From Porphyra umbilicalis (taxonomy: Eukaryota > Rhodophyta > Bangiophyceae > Bangiales > Bangiaceae): a stretch of DNA of 64,000 bases. A model generated the notes under the pieces. It did no database searches. It had not been told where the DNA came from and was given only the letters and a program-made list of their open reading frames with translations. The DNA lies in the NCBI GenBank assembly GCA_002049455.2, contig KV918800.1:1-64000 (forward strand), given 5' to 3'. Positions 32,776 through 43,610 of this stretch are shown here, one piece after another (within the stretch, counting starts at the first letter, position 1; each line of letters opens with the position of its first letter). The position numbers and the translations under genes are program-made.

Positions 32776-33015
32776 GGGCGCTCGTTGATCCATCATTGCA
32801 GGAAGATTTACCAACCAGACTACTGGCCGACCCCTGCTGTTTGCCAGGCAAGATCGTGCTCAATACTTGTATCCTTTACAAAACCGATTTTAGCGATCTA
32901 CGAGTCGCAGCGACCTGCTCTGGCAGATAACAGCGTGCCAGCTCCCCCCGCCCCCGCTCCACGGCCACACAGCTACGTACCAGAGACAGGGGAGCACAAT
33001 GGGCACCAACCCATC

Positions 33016-34565
33016 TCACGCACCCAGCCCAAAGTCGTAGTCATCGTCGTCAACCGGAGGGTCGACGAGTGGACCCCCGTCACCAACGTCCTCCCCCTCC
33101 CTGTCGGCGTCACGACCCGCCTCGTACGCGTCCATGTCCGCCGGTGTCATCGTCTCCACCTCCTTGTCCATGCCCTCGCGGGAGGTGGCCTTGGGCATGA
33201 GCAGCCGCCACGCCCGAGGACCGTCCACCACGTCACCAACGTGATCAACTGGGCCACCAGCGTGCCAGTCAAAGGCGGTATCCATGATCATGATGCGCGC
33301 GGTGACGGCGGCGGCCTTGAGGTTGGCCGCGCCCCACTCAAACGAGTTGTCAGGCACAGCCTCGGCCAGCACCGTCTTCTGGTCCTCCACCAGGCACCTT
33401 CTCTTCTTGACGACGCAACGTCGCTGCATCACGTCGCTCTCGTTGACAGAGCCCGACGCGCAGCACACCACCGAGCGCTCGTAGGCAAAGTACTCGCTCC
33501 CTTCCGCCTCGGCGGCGCCGGGCTCCGCCGCGTTGGGGAAGAGCATGTGAATGGAGACGTCTGCACGGTCAGCGTGGAATAGCGGGTAGATGAAGAGCAT
33601 GTAGATGACCCGCCGGAACCCCGACCGATAGTCGTGCCGCACGGCCTTGACCTGCGACTTGAGGAGCACGTGACGGTGGCTCGTATCCTTGGACCTGATG
33701 TTGTTCCAGTCGCGGAAGACCTCTGGCTTGGAGCCGCCCACGTCAATCTGCGCCTTGAGCGTCTTCATAGAGCTGTACGTCGCGCGGTCCGCGCGGAGGT
33801 GGACGTGGGCGTTCGTGTTGGACCCTTGGCCTTGTGGGGGCGTGAAGGGAGTGTAAACGTCGCCTTTGCACAGCGGATCGGCAGCATTCTTGATCATCAT
33901 TGCGTATTGCACCGGCGCCTCGACAGAGCGAATCATGGCCGGCGTCACCACCTTCTTGAGCTCGTCCCTAGTCTCATCAAACGACATCTTGCGGTAGTCG
34001 AGCTTGGGGGGGGGGGGACAGCAGCGACGACGGCAGCCACCAGCGGCGCGGCGATCTCCGCTCCCAGCGTCGTGGCGGTGGGCATCCGCTGCTCCATCGC
34101 CGCGAGCAAAGCGTCAATCTTGGAAACGACAGGATCCACCACCGCCTGCGAGATGGCGACCACGTCCGCCTGGTTGAGCGTACGCGTCCCGGCCACACCT
34201 TGGCGAGGAGCGCCGAGGGGTGCAGCCGCGGCAGGTGGAGCGGCTGCGACAGGAGGCACGTGCGGGGGAGCTCCAGGGAGAGGTCCCCGTGCAGGAGGGG
34301 CCCCGGGAGGAGGGGCCATCGGGGGGGGAGGTAGTGCCAGAGGGACCAATGGCAGAGCGGCAGGAGGGAGAGCGGCAGGTGGGAGAGCGGCAAGCGGAGG
34401 AGGAGCAGCACGGTGAGGAGCAGGAAGCGGAAGAGCCGCGCGGGGAGGACCAGCCGAGCGAGCAGCGGCCGCTGAACCGCCGGCCGTGCTCGGCCGTGTA
34501 CGAACCCGGCGTGGAGCCGGACCGCCGGTCTCCCCCGGTACTTCAGAGGCTCTCTTAGGCGGCAT
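33016..34565 (-). CDS. Unrecognised protein in the transposon-rich region; frame broken at a C run
   Basis: ATG 34565 opens about 516 residues. The first ~130 residues are Pro/Ala-rich (PPKRASEVPGETGG at the start). A helical block RTLNQADVVAISQAVVDPVV follows, then SKIDALLAAMEQRMP. After the 12-nt G run 34006-34017 the frame shifts, giving KLDYRKMSFDETRDELKKVV, then PAMIRSVEAPVQYAMMIKNA. The rest looks globular: YRSGFRRVIYMLFIYPLFH, DVSIHMLFPNAAEPG, and a Cys/Arg-rich RSVVCCASG...QRRCVVKKRRCLVED. The acidic tail ends DDDDYDFGLGA. I recognise no family. Codon use and position between the direct repeats suggest a transposon-borne or accessory gene (inference). Confidence 0.6.
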
Positions 34566-35447
34566 AATGAAGCGGCAGAACAACACTAGAAGCGAGGTGC
34601 TACTGCAAGAGAAACAGAAGAGTCAGATGACGCGTCAGTGGGCGAGCACAAGGTGCTGGCGGCGGATGAACGCGGCCCCCGAGCGCGTCTCTCATGTACG
34701 AGTGCGCTTGCGCTACCTCCCTCCAGTGTATCCACCTAGCCCTTGTCTGAGCGAGCACCTCCAACTGACAAAGCAGGGCCCATATTGGGGCCTGTCCGTC
34801 TGTGCCAAGCGCGGCTCGACGGGACCCACCGGAAGGTCTCACGGCGGCATCGGAGAAGGCGCGCAGATAGGCCGCCGCATCGCGGCGATATCAGGCGAGG
34901 CTCCTGCCGCCAAAACTGTACGCACCGCCACTGGATGGCTTGTCCTCGGGTCGGCGGTGCGGACCGCCCAGGGACTCGCTGAGTGCCCACGTGCGGGGCC
35001 GCGGAGACAAATAAACTCAGTTTCCGGCGCCCGCAATTCCTCTGATAAGTCGGGAACCAGCAGGCCGTGAACGGCCTGCAACTAGCTGTCAGCACCTGGG
35101 ATCAGTCGCTTACTGTGTGCTGCTGGCTGATGGATACCGTCGAGCGACCACGGCAACCGCGGCAACAGCAGGTAAACCCCAACGCGAGAAGAGACTGTTA
35201 TTGTCCACACGGCCTACATGCGTCCGCTTGCAGCGGCGTATTGTGGTGGTGAAGATCCGTGCCGAGTAAGCTTGCCAGTCTCTGTGCTTCTTGTGGTCTT
35301 GGTCTGTTTTGTACTGCCGAGGCACCGTCACGCAGTCGCCGTCCTACTGGCTCCGTCTAACGCTCCAACTTTCTCCCCGCACCTGCTCGTTCCCTCTCTT
35401 GATAGATTCCTGCCTCAAACAAGCAGCCTTCCGTACCACAGGGTGCC
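34566..35447. other. Gene-free stretch between divergent ORFs
   Basis: Short frames only. The likely promoter region for the two flanking accessory ORFs. Confidence 0.4.
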
Positions 35448-37157
35448 ATGAGTCGCAGTTACGGCCGGGGGCAGTCGCGACGCGACGTCCCACAGGTGGA
35501 AGTGGAGGTGTACGAGTCCAGCCAAGACTCCACTGACGCGACGAGCGCGCCACTCGGTCCTCTGACTACCAGCGCCACTGTAACAGTGACAGATGGTGGG
35601 AGACCAGCGGGAGACCGCCGTGGCCCTGCCTTGTCTGCCCCTGTACGGTCCACGTCTTCGGAACCGAGTCCGCTCTATGCGGCGGGTGACGCTGCCGACT
35701 CTCCCCCTCCCGACAGCCCTGGCCAGTGGGAGTTGTTCCAGGACTTTATGGGTGGTGGCAGTTGCGGTAGCAGTGACGCGTCATCGACTTCAAGTCAATC
35801 AAGTTCATCGTCCTCGTCGGCGGGCGACTCTTCCGACTACGACGGAGAACTGGAGCTGGGGGCAGCTCAGCCCTGCTTCCGCACCCAAGAGCAGTTCTTT
35901 GGCTTTCTTTTGCGTGGCTGCCAGGCGCATTTCACCGAGGATGGCTACAACATCCTGCGGTCGTTTCACGACCAAGGCCGACCCGCGGCGCAGGCGCTTC
36001 CCAGTGCTTCAACAGTGCGAGGAAAGATCACGTCGCGGGCGCTCCAGGTGGGTGGGCTTCCTGTCGAGGTCTCTACGTCACCGGCGTTTACCTACGTTCT
36101 CCCAAGCTCCCATGTGCGGCGTGACTTATCATTTGAGGATACCTTTGCAAAGTTCCACGCGGCGGAGTACGCGGCGGATCAACGCGATGAGGCCCAGAGG
36201 GGCTCGATACAAGAGTACTATGACACCCCCTTGTTCCAGAACCGCGCCGCGTGGCTACTCTCTGACAACAAGTTCTCCTCCTTTGTTCTCTGTGGCCGCC
36301 TTGTGCGCATTGGGGACCGCCTGGACGTGGAATTGCGCAACGGTTCTGTCGTTGCCGACCTGGTGGTGTCTGAGGCCTTCTTTGCTGGTGCTGATCAAGG
36401 ATTGCAGCCGGATGATGGTGTGCACGCCGGGGACTTAGTCGTCAGGTGCGAGCAATGGGGCTGCGAAGCTGGTCTGGTCGTTGCACGCCACTGGTGTCCA
36501 TCGACTCTGGACACCCTCGTGTGGATTGAGAGCGAGCAGACCGTTGCCCAGCCGGCTAAGAAGGTGGACGTCAGCCATGCCACCGTTGATGGCAGCGTGC
36601 GTGGTGGTGGTCCATCTACGGCAGGCGGCGGTGACCGAGAACGGCGGAGCATCTTTGGCGTTGATAAGGATGGTGTCCCAACCGTGACGGTATCCATGGC
36701 GTTCTACATTGACGGTTTTACGCTGGCGGACGGGGTGTACATGCTGTATCCTGGTTTTCGTGCGGAGGATCGCGTCAGCCGCCATGCTGTTCGCGTCATC
36801 TCCATTGTGAACAAGGGCATCGACTCTGACGAGGTGCTCAAGGCCATCACGGGTGACCTGGTGAAGGGCGCAACGGAGGGATGGTTGGTAGCCGACTGGG
36901 AAGGGAGGCCTGTCCGCGCATTGGCAGACGTCGCCTGTTTTATAGGTGACTACGTGCAGGTGTCCAAGTCGTGTCGCCTGCGGGGTCACAACGCCATAGC
37001 GCCGTGTACGCTTTGCGGCTACACAAAGGGCACTGGTGACACAGGTGTGTACGGGGGGGGTGGCTCCAGCGTGGACGCGGAGCTTGTAAGGACGGCCGCT
37101 CGAACGGAGGCGGTTCTGCGCGCCGTGCGAGCCTTGCGTGAGACGGGCAGAGCATGA
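35448..37157 (+). CDS. N-terminal half of a CACTA/TNP2-like transposase
   Basis: A 569-residue ORF from ATG 35448. Residues 1-140 are Ser-rich and disordered (SSTSSQSSSSSSSAGDSSD). The following part is globular. The section TVSMAFYIDGFTLADGVYML (residues ~412-431) resembles the TNP2 transposase core, where an early strand carries a catalytic Asp. LVADWEGRPVRALADVACFI and then SKSCRLRGHNAIAPCTLCGY (~508-527) match the Cys-containing region that ends the TNP2 block. The ORF stops soon afterwards (ALRETGRA), where related transposases continue with a second half. A plausible second half lies on the opposite strand at 37611-39089. The TNP2 assignment rests on pattern resemblance, not on an alignment. 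Confidence 0.55.
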   Translation: MSRSYGRGQSRRDVPQVEVEVYESSQDSTDATSAPLGPLTTSATVTVTDGGRPAGDRRGPALSAPVRSTSSEPSPLYAAGDAADSPPPDSPGQWELFQDFMGGGSCGSSDASSTSSQSSSSSSSAGDSSDYDGELELGAAQPCFRTQEQFFGFLLRGCQAHFTEDGYNILRSFHDQGRPAAQALPSASTVRGKITSRALQVGGLPVEVSTSPAFTYVLPSSHVRRDLSFEDTFAKFHAAEYAADQRDEAQRGSIQEYYDTPLFQNRAAWLLSDNKFSSFVLCGRLVRIGDRLDVELRNGSVVADLVVSEAFFAGADQGLQPDDGVHAGDLVVRCEQWGCEAGLVVARHWCPSTLDTLVWIESEQTVAQPAKKVDVSHATVDGSVRGGGPSTAGGGDRERRSIFGVDKDGVPTVTVSMAFYIDGFTLADGVYMLYPGFRAEDRVSRHAVRVISIVNKGIDSDEVLKAITGDLVKGATEGWLVADWEGRPVRALADVACFIGDYVQVSKSCRLRGHNAIAPCTLCGYTKGTGDTGVYGGGGSSVDAELVRTAARTEAVLRAVRALRETGRA

Positions 37158-37610
37158 GAATTACAGTACAATTAGTATCAGTAGAATACTATTAATTGAG
37201 AAAGTCTTCTGGCGTTCGGCCAAGCCGGTAGCGCCTCCTCGCCATCCCCACCGCCAACAGGAAAGAGAAGGAGCAGACAGCGCCACACAGCCTCCGACTA
37301 CAGACCCCTGTCTTCACGGTAGATTCCTCATACGGATAAGAGCGTCCTCCCACAGGATATGTCATTCTATTCTCACCTACCTGCATCGACACCACCGACC
37401 TCGACACCGCCATCCCCCCCACACCTTCCGCCATCGCTCCTCCCCACCGCCACCTCCACAGCCCTCCGCCCTAGCCATTGCCACTGCCACCGCCACCATC
37501 ACCGCCGATGCCACCGCTACCACCAGTTACACATCCCACCTCCACTGTGCTGCCGCCATGGCGACGGCCACTGTCACTGCCTTCGACAACCCCGCCCCCC
37601 CCCCCCCCCC
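37158..37610. other. Gene-free stretch between the convergent transposase halves
   Basis: Rich in CCACCG/CCATCG triplet-like repeats (37390-37520). No coding content is supported. One inversion breakpoint may lie near its left end. Confidence 0.4.
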
Positions 37611-39089
37611 TTACGCCGACCGTGCTGGGTAGCCGCTCCGTCGCCCAAGCAACAGCCAAGAGTTTGTTGAGCAGTGGCTTAAGCGCTGTGTCGAGTCATC
37701 TCCTTTGCACGAGGCGCTGCAGTTATGGAGGTAGAGGGCCCGCCGCACGGACGGGAAGAGGTTGAGGAATAGTGGTGCATCATCGGACAGCGAGTAGCTC
37801 CCTTCCGTCCCATCGCTCACAAACCGCCGCACGATGGCATTGGGGGCAGCACGGTGGCCGGTGAATATTGCCTCCACTCGAAAGAAAGCCACCGATGAGT
37901 CTTTCCGTCCTCTACGAGCCGCGTCATTGACGCAAGTCCCCGCCGGTGCACCTGTGACAAGGACAGACACGGCGTCGCCAACCCGCAGCACGACCTCCCC
38001 CCGCACCACTCGGTCATACCAGACGAGTCCCGCTCGGGCGGGCACAAAGCGACGCGCCGCGGTCTTCACTTCCGCTGACACGGCGGCACCAGGCACCCGC
38101 TTCCTTCCCGGAGCCCAATCGCCGACGGGTTGACTGTACAGCGGGAGAGCCGACGCGAGCATCCGCTGCACGCCGGGGTGCCGCAGCCAGCTGTCTTGGA
38201 TGCCAAACTTTTCCGGGTGGACGGCTAGCCGCGAGATGAACTCGGAGATCAGCATGACCCGCATCGCCCGGCCCGCGTCGTCGTGCCCGTTGCCACGGTC
38301 GATGGCGCGCTTCATTGGTTGATGGGCGCTCTCCAGCGCCAGCTCCATAAACAAGCGCACGTGGCCAAGACAGCGCTGCACGACAGCAACCACCTCACGA
38401 AGACGATGCAGATTTGGCACGTCGATGGCCTTGGCGATGAGCCCACAGTCCCCCCGCTGGCACAATCGGCGACAGGCACACAGTAGCGCGTCAACATGTA
38501 CCGCCAGGTCGGGCGACGCCTCCGAAGCTGTGTTGGCCACGTCGCCGTCGAGCTCTGGGCGATGAAAGAAGTACGCGGCAACCGCGACGTCTCGCAGCAG
38601 CCCCAGCAGCTCCAGACTGAGTCGGAGCGGAGGTTGGAGCTCACTGTCGGACGTTCGCTGTAGGGCCCGAGCAAAAGCGGCGGGACCCAGCGTCAGGACG
38701 GCCGCCCACTCAGAGATGGACAGGGCGTGGACGCGACCTTTGTCCTTCTTCTTGCTGTACACTCGGGTGCGCCGCAGCCCCATGGCGCACAGACCGTCGC
38801 GGATGGAGAGCTCGGCTACCGTGCGCTGCTCCTCCCGCATAGTAAAGAAGATGGCGCCCACAAGGTTCTTGGTCAGGCCGTGGAAAAGGAGGTGGTCGGG
38901 GGCAGGCAGAATCGACCGGTGACTATCAAAGTGCCCTGCCGGCAACTCCGCAGCCCACACGTAGAAGATACTCAGGTCCGTGTCCTCGTATAGCCCGAGC
39001 GACTGAAGACCGTTGGCAAGGTCATCAGCAGCCATGGTACGGGATGCAACAGCCACGTTGGTGGCAGCGCAGTGCTCGAGGATCTGCAA
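37611..39089 (-). CDS. C-terminal half of a CACTA/Plavaka-like transposase, inverted relative to its N-terminal half
   Basis: The frame opens after a possible acceptor (CATTTGCAG|ATC) or at ATG 39035 (MAADDLANGLQSLGLY). Key blocks are PAPDHLLFHGLTKNLVGAIF, which fits the D-x-x-H-x-x-x-x-G-x-x-K motif found after the TNP2 block, and LFMELALESAHQPMKRAIDR further on. The C-terminal ~150 residues (VVLRVGDAVSVLVTG, SVAFFRVEAIFTGHR, FLNLFPSVRRALYLHNC) look like a small beta-rich chromatin-type or BAH-like domain. The protein lacks the TNP2 core, which is present in the facing ORF at 35448-37157. The frame is intact for 492 codons, so the break is recent or this exon is still functional. Confidence 0.55.
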   Translation of the reverse strand: MQILEHCAATNVAVASRTMAADDLANGLQSLGLYEDTDLSIFYVWAAELPAGHFDSHRSILPAPDHLLFHGLTKNLVGAIFFTMREEQRTVAELSIRDGLCAMGLRRTRVYSKKKDKGRVHALSISEWAAVLTLGPAAFARALQRTSDSELQPPLRLSLELLGLLRDVAVAAYFFHRPELDGDVANTASEASPDLAVHVDALLCACRRLCQRGDCGLIAKAIDVPNLHRLREVVAVVQRCLGHVRLFMELALESAHQPMKRAIDRGNGHDDAGRAMRVMLISEFISRLAVHPEKFGIQDSWLRHPGVQRMLASALPLYSQPVGDWAPGRKRVPGAAVSAEVKTAARRFVPARAGLVWYDRVVRGEVVLRVGDAVSVLVTGAPAGTCVNDAARRGRKDSSVAFFRVEAIFTGHRAAPNAIVRRFVSDGTEGSYSLSDDAPLFLNLFPSVRRALYLHNCSASCKGDDSTQRLSHCSTNSWLLLGRRSGYPARSA

Positions 39090-39259
39090 ATGGCAGGTGC
39101 TGGAAGAAAGATGGTGTACACCCGGGGGAGATGTGTGGGTAATGGGGGCAGGGAGTCAGGGTAAGCGACAAGGGGAGGGCTCTGAGGCTGGGAGTGGCTC
39201 ACAAAGTACGAGGGAGGAGGGTACATCGAGCAGTGCAACGCTCACAGCGCGTTGATGAA

Positions 39260-40320
39260 ATCTCGTGTCAGGTTCCAAGGTATCTGCAACAAGGCCGAAC
39301 CGTATTGCTGCTCGACCCCTTTGCGTTCAGAGAGAGATCGAAAATGAGTACATAACTCCTCTTTGCCCAATCTTTAAGGAGAAGTTCACATCCTTCGAGA
39401 CATATGTTGCGAGACTCGCCGCAATGATCCCTCGGAGGTCTCGGGGAAGAAGTGGAGCAAGACCCTGACGGAGGAAAGGATGTGACACCGGCCAGCATTG
39501 AGGATACATGCCAAAGATGCATTGAAAGACACGGTCGCTTTATTGTTGCTCGGCGCGGGCACGGGTGGCAGAGCAGACACGAAATCGATAAGAAAGCCAC
39601 GGTGTGCTACAGAGTCACGCAGACATGTAGCTAACTGCACACAGCCGCAAACTCTGACAGAGCTACAGGCCACCGGACAACAGCAAGCTCACCATGTCAG
39701 CGACTCGCGGACACCACGCATGCATGTGCGTATGACACAAGTTACTCGACTTCGATGTCAGCAACACCCATTGGTTTGCAAAGAAGCAGAAGCCAAGAAA
39801 GAGGAAGCCATCGCACATATGCATGGTAAGGATACATGGGGGACGGGCGAGCGAACACGAAAAAGAAGTACGTGGTCAGTTCATCCAACCCATCCACCAC
39901 CCACCCACCGCGCGCGTCACACTATCCACACTGCGCCAGTGTGGATCCCCACCCAATCGCCACCACCACTAGTCCAGCGACTGCAAACGTCGTCCGGCCC
40001 GTCGTAGAGTGACTCCCCCCCGCCCCCGTGCGAGCTGGAGAGAATGCGTGGGATGGAGGGGATGCAGATAAGAATACGACAGGAACGAGGGCGGTCGGCA
40101 GGAGGGTGGGCGGGGCGATCGAACAGAGGGTGGCCGGGGCTTCCGGCCAGGAGGGTGGGTGGGGCGGTCGACCAGAGGGTGGGCGGGGCGGTCCGCCAGG
40201 AGGGTGGGCCGAGCGGTCGGCCAGGAGAGCGAGCGGGGATGTTGGCAGCACTTGTGCACTTGGGCGGCAGCCAGGAGCGGGGCTGGGGGCAGCATGGCAG
40301 TCACCTGCACACATGCCGAG
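39260..40320 (+). repeat. Diverged direct repeat, copy 2 (with 31113-32524)
   Basis: Same orientation as copy 1, with the shared blocks listed there. It lacks about 110 bp present in copy 1 around 31340-31450. Together the copies bracket the ORF at 33016-34565 and both transposase halves. Confidence 0.7.
40092..40238 (+). repeat. 24-25-bp tandem repeat (AGGGTGGGCGGGGCGGTCGA type)
   Basis: Five to six imperfect units of AGGGTGG(G/C)(C/T)GGGGC(G/T)(G/A)TC followed by (G/C)(A/G)(A/C)CAG. Located within direct-repeat copy 2. Confidence 0.75.
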
Positions 40321-40879
40321 GGCGCGCATTGGCGCCGCCCAGCACTTCGAATTATTATTAATCGCCCCGCTATCCCCAAGCACAAGGCTTGACGTTTTCC
40401 AGCCCGCTGGTTGGCTGCCCGGTTGACCGGGGGCGCATCCTGGGTCCCCATTGGTAGCAGACTATCATGCCAACAGGTACTGAACAAAGTCTGGCTGACA
40501 CAAGCTACGACGGTGAGGCGTCCGAGCAGAGGTCTCCATGTGCCCGCAAGAATGCATACTGTGTACGCCAAGTCTGCCTTGAACTGGGTGTGAAGGGTGC
40601 CGTTTGATCGCGCAAGGAGGACCTGCCCCATGACCCTGCCAGAGCTCTGCACGGCAATGCCAGCAGCCGTCCCACTCTAGCGACACCGTTTGCGCCCCCA
40701 TCCTCCCCGACCCCCTCGGCATGTATGTGCAGCCCCCCTCGCCCCCCCCCCCCTGCCAGCAGGAGAAAGGAGTGGGAGAGGACAGGAAAGGAGGCAAGCA
40801 CAAGTGTCCGTGGTTGGGCGGTGCCCGCAGCTATTGGGAGTAGACGAGTACGCACATGGGTAGGGGTGACCAGGTGGGT

Positions 40880-41150
40880 GGGGTAAGAAGGTCTCTGGGG
40901 GTGTCAGAAAGCCTTCTCAGACAGAGCCTTTTAGAGATCGACACAGCGACATTTGCGAGGATGGTGTCACGAGGTTTGCTGCATGGAAAAACATTTCTCT
41001 CACGACCTCTCACGGTTCGCATATATTTTAAGTTCTCCGTGACCCAATTTGACAACGTGCTGTGTTGGTGCCGCACCGACTGAGTGAGGCGCGTTGACTG
41101 CTGAAGCTTCTGTCGCGGGGTGGACGCCCGGAAACGAGGCGAGTCGGTGA
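40880..41150 (+). repeat. Diverged direct repeat, copy A (with 43611-43830)
   Basis: Shared blocks include TCACGAGGTTTGCTGC (copy B: CCACGAGGATTGCTGC), TTTCTCTCACGACCTCTCAC (copy B: TTCTCTGACGACCTCTGAC) and AGTTCTCCGTGACCCAATTT (copy B: AGTTCTCGTTGACCCAATTT). Identity is about 65-70%. The pair brackets the ORF at 41558-42535. Confidence 0.65.
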
Positions 41151-41557
41151 TGGTCCTCTGAATTCCACTGAGACACATTGGAGTTGCCATTGACAGACTT
41201 AATTGAAGCCCAACCCGAGACACTGTCGGCAGACGTTTGGCCGTTGACGCTGTATCCACTTGGAGCCCGCCAGTACGGCACGGTGTGGCCAAGTCAAGTG
41301 CGTCGCCACCCTCTCCCCGTGCCCAGGGAGCATCACACCCCTGCCTGCTCACATTGCGTGAGGACTGCCGTTGCCATAAAGACGTCGGCCGGTGCCACGC
41401 TTTCTCGTTTCCCATCCCCCCCTATTGCTGCCCTAGTTGCCGACGGCGCGACGGCGGTGCCCGCGTTCCTCTATCCCCAGTCCTCTCACCATAACCCCAT
41501 CATATCTTATCTTGCTCTCTCTCACTCTCTCCGTCGGCACGCTGGGCTTTGGGCGGT

Positions 41558-42535
41558 ATGTGGAACGTGTGGCGTGGCGCGAGCACCCTGGGTGGACGCA
41601 GCAACCCATCGGCGGACCGCTCTGGGTTCTCGGAGCTGCGACCGCCTTCTGAGTGTCTTCCACGCCTTCAAGGTGGCCGCCCACAAACCGCAGCGGCGGC
41701 TCGGACCGGAGTCGAACAGGCACGCGACGAGCAAGGGGCGGTGGACGCAGCGGCTCGCCGCAGCATCCAAGAGATCATGATACGACTTGGCGCGGTGGAG
41801 GAGCGCTTTGACCAAGCGGCCGTGACTGTAGCTGGACTCGGGGCGTTGCAAGCTGTCATTGCTCACGACCCGTTCCTCCTGGGGCGGGCATTGGCCGCCT
41901 GTGCTTGTTCTCGTTTGCTGGAGAAGCTACACGCGTGTCCTTCTGCGCGGCGAGCGTCGAGTGGGGACCCAGTAATCGTCGAGATTGACTGCACCCTGGC
42001 TGCTGTTGACCAGATGGTGAACCTGGCCAAGCTGGTCAGTGTGTCGCAGACGAGTGTACACGGACGGGAGGGTCGCACTCTGCATCTGCGGAGCTTTTCG
42101 GAGGTGAGCGCGGCGCTTGCCATGACCCCCGGGCAGGTAGCAGCCGCCGGGGTGCGTCGCTTCACTCGACGCAACCGGTCTGTGGTCACGCGCGTGTGCA
42201 TCGAGAGCTTTAGGGACGAGGCGGGGCATGTGTTCTTTGTTTTGGGACGGCACCCTGAGACGGGCGAGGTGTCTGTTGCAGTGCGTGATTCAGAGGAGCT
42301 TGACTTCCGCGGGTTGAGCTTTGTGTCCAGCCTTGTGCGGAAGAAGGTGCGGGCAGATGACCTTGCTGGCCTGCCAGACACCTTCCCTGCACACTGGACT
42401 TGGAAACAGAGCAAGCACGGCGAGGTGAGCACGACAGCGTCAAGTGCGCGGAACGCCACTGGCAGGCTGAAGATAAGTGTTCCCGTCAGCTTAGTTCCAG
42501 GGACAGGAGAGGATGTTGCTTCCCTGCTTGGCTGA
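41558..42535 (+). CDS. Unrecognised 325-residue accessory protein
   Basis: ATG 41558 to the stop at 42535, uninterrupted. The N-terminal 70 residues are poorly conserved in character. A helical region follows (RRSIQEIMIRLGAVEERFDQ, GLGALQAVIAHDPFLLGRAL), then a mixed alpha/beta part. That part includes DPVIVEIDCTLAAVDQMVNL, FSEVSAALAMTPGQVAAAG, AGHVFFVLGRHPETGEVSVA and KKVRADDLAGLPDTFPAHW. Codon use is even, with none of the Ala/Gly/Pro bias of false frames in the area, so it is probably real. I cannot name the family. Its place between diverged direct repeats suggests it belongs to a mobile element. Confidence 0.55.
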   Translation: MWNVWRGASTLGGRSNPSADRSGFSELRPPSECLPRLQGGRPQTAAAARTGVEQARDEQGAVDAAARRSIQEIMIRLGAVEERFDQAAVTVAGLGALQAVIAHDPFLLGRALAACACSRLLEKLHACPSARRASSGDPVIVEIDCTLAAVDQMVNLAKLVSVSQTSVHGREGRTLHLRSFSEVSAALAMTPGQVAAAGVRRFTRRNRSVVTRVCIESFRDEAGHVFFVLGRHPETGEVSVAVRDSEELDFRGLSFVSSLVRKKVRADDLAGLPDTFPAHWTWKQSKHGEVSTTASSARNATGRLKISVPVSLVPGTGEDVASLLG

Positions 42536-42767
42536 CCACAACGGAACTTGCTTGCCGATTGAATTTTATTATTTTTTTTCTTTTTTTGCACGCCGGCTGC
42601 ACCATCCAGCCGTACGAGCGGCGGCGGCGACACCCCCCCCCATCCGCAGGTAGCCCGCCAGAAAAGCGCCGTAGAATAGACGTGCAGGCCCGCCCGTATC
42701 CACACTCACCCGGGCCAGCCTGCCTGTCGGCGGCGCCAGGAGCGGCGGTCAGCGGGAGACATGCCTT

Positions 42768-43508
42768 CTACGCAGCGGCGAGCGCGCCGAGGGCGTTGAG
42801 GGTGATGTGATGGTAGCGTGGGCGGGGCGGCCGGCGGCGGTCGTGGTGCGCCGCCGCCGCCGCCGCCGCCGCGTCTCCGGCCGCTTCGTTGGCACCCCCC
42901 GGTGGTGTCATTGCCGCCGGACGGCCGCCCCCGCCCCCCTCCGTCTCTGTGCTGGCCGGGATGGTTGCCATCTCCTCCGCCCGTCCACCGCCGACGCTCT
43001 TCTACCCGCCCGGCACGCCGCCGCTCGCCTCCATCGGGCCGCTCCCCCCCCCCCCTACCAGCACCCCCCCGCCCGCGCTGGGGCTACGCACCAACAGCGC
43101 GCAGGCGGCGGCGGCGGCCGTGTCGGGGGCTGCGCCGCTGCCGATGCCGCTGCGACCGCCGCCGCTGCCATCGCCGCCTCCGCCGACGCTCATGCGCCCG
43201 TGGCCGGCCGAAAACGTCGAAGCAGTCGAAGCGTCGCCGCCCGCACCCAGCAGCCGCTGCCGCCCCCGCCACCCCGCTAATCAGGCGCCGTCCATGAGGG
43301 GGAGCTCCTTCTCGCTCCCCCCCCCCCCGCTGGGCGCCAGCCTTGCGACGAAGCGGTTGCGGGCCACCTCCACCCCACACGAACCATGGACGATGTGTCG
43401 GAAGCGGCGCCACCTGCGCCGCAGCCGGCGTCATACCACCACCCGCCGAGCAACCGGTCCGTCGAAGACGGGTGGGGGGGGGCGGACCAGTCGCCGGTAG
43501 GCCCCCAT
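42768..43508 (-). CDS. Possible GC-rich gene in several frames, unrecognised
   Basis: From ATG 43508 the minus strand reads MGAYRRLVRPPPPVFDGPVA. In neighbouring frames it continues as HGSCGVEVARNRFVARLAPS and, past a 12-nt C run at 43317-43328, as EKELPLMDGA and a stop. Further on MATIPASTETEGG and RPRYHHITLNALGALAAA end at a stop at 42768. These fragments look more protein-like than their surroundings but need indels or introns to join. They could be two short genes or none. Confidence 0.25.
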
Positions 43509-43610
43509 GGCGGCTCGCCGTCGGGGGCGCAGGGGTGGCCGATGTCGCCCGAAGGGAGAAAACACAAGCACGGCTGGGAGTGACCGCACGGGTGAGGCGC
43601 GCGCTTGCTC

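Noticed and set aside
31113..40320. LTR retrotransposon defined by the direct repeats
   Set aside because: No reverse transcriptase, integrase, protease, primer-binding site or TG...CA ends were seen, and the internal ORFs resemble DNA-transposon proteins or are unknown.
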